Assembly: GCA_004335835.1 (NCBI GenBank)
Contig: RWJK01001908.1
Location: forward strand, 27,750 to 91,749
Direction: 5' to 3'
Origin: Scenedesmus sp. ARA3
Taxonomy: Eukaryota; Chlorophyta; Chlorophyceae; Sphaeropleales; Scenedesmaceae
Length of the DNA stretch: 64,000 nucleotides
Below are positions 57,501 to 64,000 of the stretch, one piece after another. The translations under genes were made by a program, and so were the position numbers. Every line of letters begins with the position of its first letter. The first letter of the stretch is position 1. A model generated the notes under the pieces. It ran no database searches, was not told where the DNA came from, and saw only the letters and a list, made by a program, of their open reading frames with translations.

Positions 57501-60044
57501 AACACGACTTGCATATGGGATATGCCAGCTGCTTTGGTGAAGGGTTTTTTGAGCTTGCTTGGTGCGCTGCTGCTTTTTTTGTTGCTGACAGAAGTGCACT
57601 CCGCTGCTGCTTTGCTCTGCCTTCTTGCCTATTGTGCCTGCAGCGTGCTTGACCTGCTCATTGAGGCGCGGTCAGCGCAGCAGACCCTGTCAGCGCAGCT
57701 CGACTCCCGTGCCAACCAGATCCAGCAGCTGGCAGCTGACAGGGACCTGGCCCTGAAGAAGCTCTGCCACAGTGAGGAGAAGCTGGTTGCTCTGGAAGGT
57801 CAGCTGGGTGAGCTGCAGCAGCAGGCACACCAGCAGCAGGCAGAGCTGGCGGCTAAGGTGGCAGCGCTGGATGTGGCAGCAGGTGTTGCAGGTCCGCTGG
57901 CGGGTCTGGCTCCAGAGCAGCTAGCGCAGCTGAATGCTATGCTGGGAGAGGCAAACCAGATTGTGCAGCAGCAGCGGGGTAGGGTTCAGGAGGCTTTGCA
58001 GCGCTGGAGGCGCAGCAATGGCGGCTATAGTGAGGATGAGGGTGGCGGTGACAGCAGTAGCCAGCTGGCGTGGCTGCAGCAGGAGCAGTGGCAGCTGATG
58101 AAGGAGCTGAGCACTCTGTCAGCAAGCAGTGGCGGTAGCGCTGCTGCAGCAGCTGCCATTGCACAGCAGCAGCCGCAGCAGCAGAACTTGCCAGCAGCAC
58201 ATGCTGATGGTGCAGGAGCAGCTGCAGGTGCCATTGCGGGCCAGGGTGGTCAGCCGCTGGGGCTGCAGCTGCCTGCTGCGCAGCTGCCGACAGAAGTTGC
58301 GGCGTACGTCACTTCTCTTGCGCAACGCATGGCGGCAATGCAGTCGCTCACGGAGCACATCTCAGCAGAGGTGCTGCGCAAGCACGAGGAGGCGCTGGCT
58401 CTGCAGGCCAGCTTCATGCAGGTTGAGGTGGTCAAGCAGCTGCTGGAGAAGCAGCTCGCAGACAAGAGCAACGAGAGCCAGGTGCTGCAGCGGCAGGTGC
58501 AGCAGCTGCGGCTGCAGACATCCAGCAAGCAGCTGGCAGCACCACACAGCCGCAACTTGAGCTTGAGCTGCGGTGGCGCTGATGTAGCAGCGGGTGCTGC
58601 AGTGATGGGTGTTGGTGAGGGTGGTACAGCACAACCTAGCAGTGCAGAGCAGCTGGCGTTGCAGGATCAAGGCAAGCCAGGGTATGTGATGACAGTAGCG
58701 CAGCACTTTGAGCCAGGGGTGTGTCTAGCACGCAAGTCTGTGTCTGCGCAGAGTGCTGTGTCAGCGGCGTCTGATCCTCTGGCAGCTGTGAGTGAGGAAG
58801 TGACAGGCCAGGTCCAGGAGCAGCCGCAGGCTGAGGTTATGCAGCTGCTTCCTGAGCACAGCCAGCATCAAGAGGAGGAGTCAGGCGCACCTATGCAGGT
58901 GCTGCAGCCTTTTGACCCAGCAGTGCTGCTGCAGCAGCAGCAGCAGCAGGTGCAAGAAGAGACTGAAGCGCAGCAGCAGCAGCAGGCTGGCATGCCATTG
59001 CAGCGCCGCATTCCTCCTCCACCACTTGTGCTACCTGCACCAGAGGCTGGGCAAATCACTGCAGTACCTGCTGCAGCAGCAGCAGCCCCTAGTGACAGCT
59101 TGATCAAGGCCGTCTCTGGCAAGGCTGCAGCAGCTGGCCTGGCATTGCCCAGCAAAAAGCTGCAGGGGGGCTCCCCTCGCCCGCTGCAGCTGGCAAGCCC
59201 CAAGCCAAGTGCATCACCGCGGCTGCCGGCAGCAGCAGCAGCAGCAGCCATCAGTTCGCCAAAAGCCTCTGCAGGGGGCGCGGCTAGGAGCGCTTTTGGC
59301 CGCGCAGCAGCGCCTGACAGCCCCGGTGCGTCGTGCAGGGCGTCACTGACAACCGCATCATCAGTGCCTGCCTCACCTAAGGCAAGTGCACCTGCTAGTC
59401 CACGAGCAGCACCGGCTCGCTTGGGCAGCCTGAGCGCCAGCACAGCCAGCAGCAGGGCTGGCAGTACAGCTGGCTCGCCAGCAGTACAAGCTGCCATGGC
59501 AGCTGCAGCATCGAACGCAAGCAAGCGGCAGAATGGCGCTACTGCCGCTGCGGCGGCCGCCGCCAGCAACAGTGCGGCGCGTGTGGTGGCAGCAGCAGCT
59601 GGCAAGCTGTCTTCGCGCATCCCTGGGATGGCTGGTGCATCACGGGCTTCTGCAAGCAGCAGCGCTGCAGCCACGCCTGCGAGGCCGTCTGCTTTGAGTG
59701 CTGCTAGCAGCCCTGCTTTGAGCCCTCGCGGCGGCAGCTTGTCTGTCGGTGTGGTGGATAAGAGTGCACCCATTTTCAAGTCCCGTGCGCAGGCAGGGCC
59801 AGCAGCAGCGCCTGCAGGTGGTGGACCTGCGCGGAGCGCTGGCAGCGGCAGCGGAGGTTCGGCAGGAGCTGGCGGGGGCAGCGGCAGCAGGGGCAGCAGC
59901 GGATCTGGCGGCTCTGCGGCAGCTGCTGCTGTTGGCAGGATGGTGCGGATGCTGTCTGGTGGGGGGTCCAGGCCAATGGGTGGCGACAGCAGCAGCATCA
60001 TGAAGAGCAAGTCAAAGGATGGTAAGGAGCCTAGCAGGAAGTGA
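36556..60044 (+). CDS. Giant Ala/Gln-rich coiled-coil protein (~6500 aa)
   Basis: I model 19 exons: 36556-36726, 36851-36993, 37178-37285, 37471-37636, 37779-37920, 38157-38629, 38820-39605, 39792-44936, 45521-49606, 49828-51055, 51232-53363, 53577-53667, 53901-54046, 54247-54684, 54916-55815, 55979-56236, 56470-56941, 57202-57451 and 57644-60044. All phases agree, giving about 6511 aa. The first about 100 residues are Arg/Ser-rich and could be an organelle-targeting peptide. A hydrophobic stretch lies at about 275-305 (IGYLLLGWMLQTTW). A Gly/Ser/Asp-rich spacer is followed at about 1400-1420 by a possible membrane helix (VVLLPVAFATVVNILQALLG). From about 1650 to 5000 the protein is nearly continuous coiled coil, including seven exact 73-residue repeats. 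The C-terminus (last about 450 aa) is Ser/Ala/Gly/Pro-rich and basic. No enzymatic domain is recognised. Function is unknown; a tether or scaffold is inference only. The first five exons are the least certain. Confidence 0.82.
47597..49200 (+). repeat. In-frame 219-bp (73-residue) tandem repeat in the coiled coil
   Basis: Units start with a His codon at 47597, 47816, 48035, 48254, 48473, 48692, 48911 and 49130, exactly 219 bases apart. Seven are complete and the eighth fades. The consensus begins HTAAVAALEAQHAAQLAELQ and has recurrent His at unit positions 1, 12, 41 and 52. Confidence 0.88.
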
Positions 60045-60933
60045 GGTAGGGTGGTGCAGCAGGGAGGGTGATGGAGTGAGGCCGTGCTTGATTTGGCGCA
60101 CGGCGATTGTTGGATCAGCAAACTGCTGGAGTAGAGACAGGATTGTGAAGTGTGAAGTGCAAACATGTGTGCACAATGTATTGGAGAATCGTGGGCGTGA
60201 TCTGGGTGTGTCCGGATGGCCCTTGCGGGCAAGGGCAGCCAAACCTGTTAGGCATGGGTAGCTTTGTGGCCAGTGTCATGTATGTTGTTTTGCAGGTGGT
60301 GTGTAGTGTTACATTTGGCAAATTACAGCAGTCCAGCGCAGTACATTCTGACTGATGATTCATGAGCTAGCCAGTGTGAAGGGATGCAGCACAGACAGAT
60401 GCTGGACGTCAGCCAGCACTGGGTGCCGGGGTAGGTGCAGGTTGGCACCAATTCTGATCAGGGGCTCTGGTGATTGTGCTCCATTTATTGTTTGATTACT
60501 TGGCCCCATCATGCTGAGTAAGCATGTCATTAGCCGCAACAACAAGAGCCTCAACTAAACACATGATGAGCGTTGAGCCTTGATTTAATTTATTCCACTT
60601 AGGGGGTTGGGACATTTGATATATAGCATTGCTCTTGGATGCTTTTGTGTCTGGGAGTGGTTCATCATCATCTGGGAGTGGTTGTTGTGACTGCTTGATG
60701 GTGCTTTGCAGCAAAGTTGTGTGTGGCTGTAGCAAGAGCGTATATGCTTGCTGTAGCCGCGGTTGCTGGTTCAGCAATCTTTACCAGTGTTAGTCTGGTT
60801 CAGAAATATGTTCCCTGCTGTGATATGATGTGCTGTCTTGCAGCAACAATATTGAAGAGAAATCTGTGACGCGAGAGAGAAGTCTTTCACACCGGTGGGC
60901 AAGCTACCACCCACGACAAGAGAGAGGTCTGTT

Positions 60934-61013
60934 ACAGGGGTACGACTTTTGTTTGTGTTTGTTACACATGGGGGCCAGGCAATTCCCCCATGTGTAACAA
61001 ACAGGGGTACGAC
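60934..61013. repeat. 17-bp perfect hairpin bracketed by a 13-bp direct repeat
   Basis: Arms TTTGTTACACATGGGGG (60958-60974) and its exact complement (60985-61001) surround a 10-base loop. ACAGGGGTACGAC occurs at 60934-60946 and again at 61001-61013. Confidence 0.93.
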
Positions 61014-61363
61014 GCAACTAGTGTGGTATCGGCATGCGGCACCCTATATATCCCCATACCACCGTCGTGCGCAGCAAAGCTGGCTCCTCCGTGGCCGCTG
61101 CTGTCAGGCCCCCGCCCTTCTCGGGACCGGCCGCCCTGGCAGCACCCTCCCGGGCAAGCATCAAAAGGCTTTTGGTCCCCAGTTCGAACCCCGGCACCCA
61201 CCTGCGGCTGGGCATATAAAGCAAGTGAATTGACGGGCTCGCGCGGGTGAAATTATGCGCGGGTAACTCTACTGTCTTAACCGCCTGAGCAAGGTATAGG
61301 AATGATGGCTTCCCTCGATAAATTCGATCACAGCAATCATCTCGGCTGGCCAGCTGTCATGGT

Positions 61364-61399
61364 CTGACAGGACTCCTGTCAGGCCCTAGGGCCTGACAG
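61364..61399. repeat. Overlapping palindromes built on CTGACAG/CTGTCAG
   Basis: CTGACAGG-ACT-CCTGTCAG (61364-61382) forms an 8-bp stem. It overlaps a perfect 24-bp palindrome at 61376-61399 whose half-site is CTGTCAGGCCCT. Confidence 0.95.
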
Positions 61400-62070
61400 T
61401 GCAGGCCTGGACTGCTGAGCTGGATCATGTATTCAGTGACTGCATGAACCCACTGCCTCCTACATGTGCACACATACGATATATACCAAATCCATACCAT
61501 AGCTTAGTCAACCAGTCCAAAGAGCAGCAGAGAAGTGTTGATCAACCATTCATGAAAGGACATGTAACTGATAAAGTGTTCAAGCGGATGCTACGGGATA
61601 ATCGTGTACGCCCATTGTTTGTTGTCAGTTCAGGGAATTCCTGCAGGGTACAATTAACCAAAACCAAAACTTGGCAAGCGTGCAGGAACACATGTGCCAG
61701 CGAGGATGATGTACTGCTTATGCCGCATGCACTTGACGCTGATGAGCACACGGCCTGTTTGAAAGCAGATTTATAAGGTTTCAAAACCATGAGACTTATT
61801 TTGTTCATGATCCATCGCTTGTTGCTGATAAGTTCGCCGGCAGTTGGCAAGGAAGTTCCCATGCGTGTCAGCAGGAGCATTCCAAGGGAATCCCGAACAA
61901 CAGGAGCATATCCTTTGACAGTAATGTCCTCGAGCTTGTTTGCAACCCATAATAAGCGAAACAAGTCTGCCAACCACAATGTTGCACGCGTTGACGACTC
62001 AAAGCTGCGTACGCAAAGCCAGGCCTGCCATCAACCGCAGGCGTCTTATCGGAAAGCAGCAGCCGCCAAC

Positions 62071-62750
62071 ATGAACTTAAGGCTTTTGGCTGCAGCGGTT
62101 CTGCTGTTGGGTCTGGCCGCCGGTGCCACAGCAGAAGCAGCAGCAGGGCAGGAGCAGCAACAGCAGCAACAGCAGTGCTACGACCTACGCCTGGGCATCC
62201 TGGCAAGATCCGGATTATCATATGGCTCCGGTACATTTGGCCGTCTGTTCGACGTAAATGGCCAGCCTATTGTTCGAGTGCTTAAGGAAGGGGCGTATGG
62301 GGAGCGCCTGCACCCTGAGACCTCAACAGCTAGGGGCATGTGGTCCAAGGATGCCTCCCTTGCTGACCTGTACTCCAATGCACCAGACATCCCCACCTTT
62401 GCTGAGGTGAGGGCACCTTGTGATTGTCACAACCAGGAATAGCAACCTGCAGTTATGCTCAGGCTTGCTTTAGTATGTTTCGGTCTTTAGCTGCAGCAGG
62501 AGCAGCAGTAGCCTCAGGTGTAATCTTTCTCAGCAGAGTGTATACGCATATAGCCTGAAGTCACTGTTATGCTGTTGCTGCTGCTGTCATGCGCACGCGT
62601 CAACCACACCTCCTGCTAGGTGGGTGGCAACATCTTCATCGTGAACTACTTTGCAATACACTTGGGAACCCTGCTGCAGTCTACCTCTCCACCATCACAG
62701 CACAGTATACCTCTCCACCATCACAGCACAAAGTACAACCGTTCACAATA

Positions 62751-62846
<96 letters not shown>

Positions 62847-62974
62847 TGGTGCAATTGCTCATCCACACCTCCCGCAGGTGGGTGGCAGCATCTTCATGGT
62901 GAACCACTTTGAGTACCCGCAGCCTGCTGCAGCCTACCTCTCAACCATCACAGCCAACGACAACTGTTGGTTAT

Positions 62975-63023
<49 letters not shown>

Positions 63024-64000
63024 TGGTGCAAATCTCTCGTTTCCACCTCCTGCTAGGTGGGTGGCAACATCTTCATGGTGAACCACTTTGAGTACCCGCA
63101 GCCTGCTGCAGCATACCTCTCAACCATCACAGGAAATGACAACGGTTCATCATATCTGCTGCTGCGGCTGCTGCCGCTGCTTTGTTGCAACTCCCTCATT
63201 CCCACCACCCGCAGGTGGGTGGCACCATCTTCATGGTCAACCACCTTGAGTACCCGCAGCCTGCCGCAGCCTACCTCTCTACCACAGCAAAGTACAACCG
63301 TTCATCATATCTGCTGCTGCTGCTGCTGCTACTGTTTTGGTGCGAATATCTCGTTCTTACCCCCTGCAGGTTGGTGGCAACATCTTCATGGTCAACCACT
63401 TTGAGTACCCGCAGCCTGCCGCAGCCTACCTCTCTACCATCACAGCAAATGACAACGGCGACCTGAGTGTTATTAACACAGCGCATGTGCCGGACAACAG
63501 CAGCCGTGTGCAGGGCCTTTGGTTCCTGTGCAGGGGAGAGAAGACGCCCTGGGGCACCCACCTGGGAGCAGAGGAGTATCCCCCTGACTGTGAGTTGGTG
63601 ATGTGTGCGTTGCTAGGACTGCTGTGTGTTGCTGCTGCGTGCGGGTGTGCAGCGCTTGCATTTGACCATCTCTTGCACTGCAGTGCCTAATGCTATTGTT
63701 TCAACCAGCTGATTTGCCAGCATCCATATGCCGTAACACCTAAAGTGTTGACTATTGACTGCCTAGCCAGCAAGCAACGCACTGTACAGCAACAGCAATT
63801 GCGAGCTGTGGCATACAAACCCTGCCTGCCTGCGTGCTGCTTTGCTGGGTGATGCCCCGCAGGCCGCGAGTATGAGCAGTTGCTGCTGCCATGCCAGCAG
63901 GATGTCGAGCTGTGTGGATATGCCAACACTTCAAGCGGTTCAGGTGAGCTGCTGCACCCTGCCTGTATGAATGATTGAGTGAGCTACGCGTAATGTGTTA
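62071..64000 (+). CDS. Secreted PhoX/DUF839-like protein, 5' part (runs off the window)
   Basis: Exon 1 is 62071-62406, exon 2 63370-63589 and exon 3 63863-63943, with a GTGAGC donor; later exons lie beyond 64000. The phases agree. The protein starts with a clean signal peptide (MNLRLLAAAVLLLGLAAGA), then a Gln run. It continues through SGLSYGSGTFGRLFDVNG, GGNIFMVNHFEYPQPAA, and GLWFLCRGEKTPWGTHLG followed by AEEYPPD. The last blocks resemble the DUF839/PhoX family of calcium-dependent alkaline phosphatases and related algal secreted proteins. If correct, it would act outside the cell or in the secretory pathway on phosphate esters, but the metal-binding residues further on are not in the window. 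Exon 2 is preceded by four partial copies of its own 5' half. The ATG at 62071 is chosen because it begins the signal peptide; the frame is open upstream. Confidence 0.6.
62752..62844 (+). repeat. (CTG)31 microsatellite
   Basis: Thirty-one uninterrupted CTG triplets lie within intron 1 of the PhoX-like gene, 33 bases before the second exon-edge copy. Confidence 0.97.
62977..63021 (+). repeat. (CTG)15 microsatellite
   Basis: Fifteen CTG triplets lie before the third exon-edge copy in the PhoX-like intron. The downstream flank (TTTGGTGCAA) matches that of the (CTG)31 tract, so the tract was copied with the exon edge. Confidence 0.95.

Larger units (their letters stand above)
60045..62070. other. 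Intergenic region rich in inverted repeats
   Basis: This contains the 3' UTR of the giant gene, a 17-bp-stem hairpin flanked by a 13-bp direct repeat (60934-61013), nested palindromes (61364-61399), and a Pol III B-box-like GTTCGAACC (61182-61190). A 125-codon open frame at 61399-61776 starts with GTG and has no recognisable features, so I do not call it. Confidence 0.5.
62620..63470 (+). repeat. Five copies of the 5' edge of PhoX-like exon 2
   Basis: Copies coding VGGNIFMVNHFEYPQPAAAY, or close variants, start at 62620, 62878, 63057, 63214 and 63370, each immediately after an AG acceptor (TAG or CAG). Only the last is followed by the rest of the exon. Spacings are 258, 179, 157 and 156 bp. 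CTG tracts precede copies 2, 3 and 5. Confidence 0.95.

Noticed and set aside
61141..61200. Possible tRNA gene
   Set aside because: The T-loop is tRNA-like, but two of five T-stem pairs fail and no acceptor, D or anticodon arm can be built.
61399..61776. 125-codon frame before the PhoX-like gene
   Set aside because: It starts with GTG, has no splice or family signal, and overlaps the end of a palindrome. Not enough to call a gene.
62620..63300. Tandem alternative exons 2a-2d in the PhoX-like gene
   Set aside because: Copies 1-4 stop matching after about 90 bases and have no matching donor, so they are better read as relics of the exon 2 start.

Overview
This window is nuclear DNA from a eukaryote, most likely a chlorophyte green alga. 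A scenedesmacean or other sphaeroplealean chlorophycean is my guess, from general resemblance only. The reasons are: intron-dense genes with GT-AG (occasionally GC-AG) introns; GC-rich coding sequence saturated with CAG/GCA/AGC triplets that give Gln/Ala/Ser-rich proteins; a plastid-type transit peptide on carbamoyl-phosphate synthase; and a TGTAA motif downstream of one gene. There are no bacterial operons, rRNAs, convincing tRNAs or CRISPR arrays. A 50-base N gap lies inside a CTG repeat, so this is a draft assembly.

Layout: (1) 1265-2835 (+), a small Gln/Ala-rich coiled-coil protein. (2) 4558-15724 (-), the large subunit of plastid carbamoyl-phosphate synthase, 23 exons that join in phase to 1189 residues. 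(3) 17388-20297 (+), DPH1, which catalyses the first step of diphthamide synthesis (5 exons, 553 aa). (4) 21953-24668 (+), a phytanoyl-CoA dioxygenase-like Fe(II)/2-oxoglutarate oxygenase (6 exons, 431 aa). (5) 25698-27352 (+), an unrecognised single-pass membrane protein. (6) 29441-35156 (-), SWC4/DMAP1, a SWR1/NuA4 chromatin subunit (8 exons, 441 aa). (7) 36556-60044 (+), a giant Ala/Gln coiled-coil protein modelled as 19 phase-consistent exons and about 6511 aa. (8) 62071 to the window end (+), the 5' part of a secreted PhoX/DUF839-like protein. The genes are unrelated housekeeping and structural genes and do not form a pathway.

The most striking feature is in the introns. In every recognisable conserved gene (CARB, DPH1, the PhyH-like gene, SWC4, the PhoX-like gene), many introns contain one to four extra, partly decayed copies of the edge of the neighbouring exon. 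Each copy usually keeps the splice donor or acceptor and some flanking intron, and the copies are tandem with periods of roughly 100-370 bp. They range from identical (119 bp in SWC4) to barely recognisable. The two CAG-rich coiled-coil genes show no obvious equivalents. This looks like a recurrent process of tandem duplication at exon-intron junctions that lengthens introns and multiplies splice sites, and it is my main candidate for something undescribed.

A second point is an exact 73-residue repeat in the giant protein. It decomposes into six hendecads plus one heptad and carries recurring histidines. All exon boundaries were derived by eye from family conservation, splice motifs and reading-frame phase; none has transcript support here.
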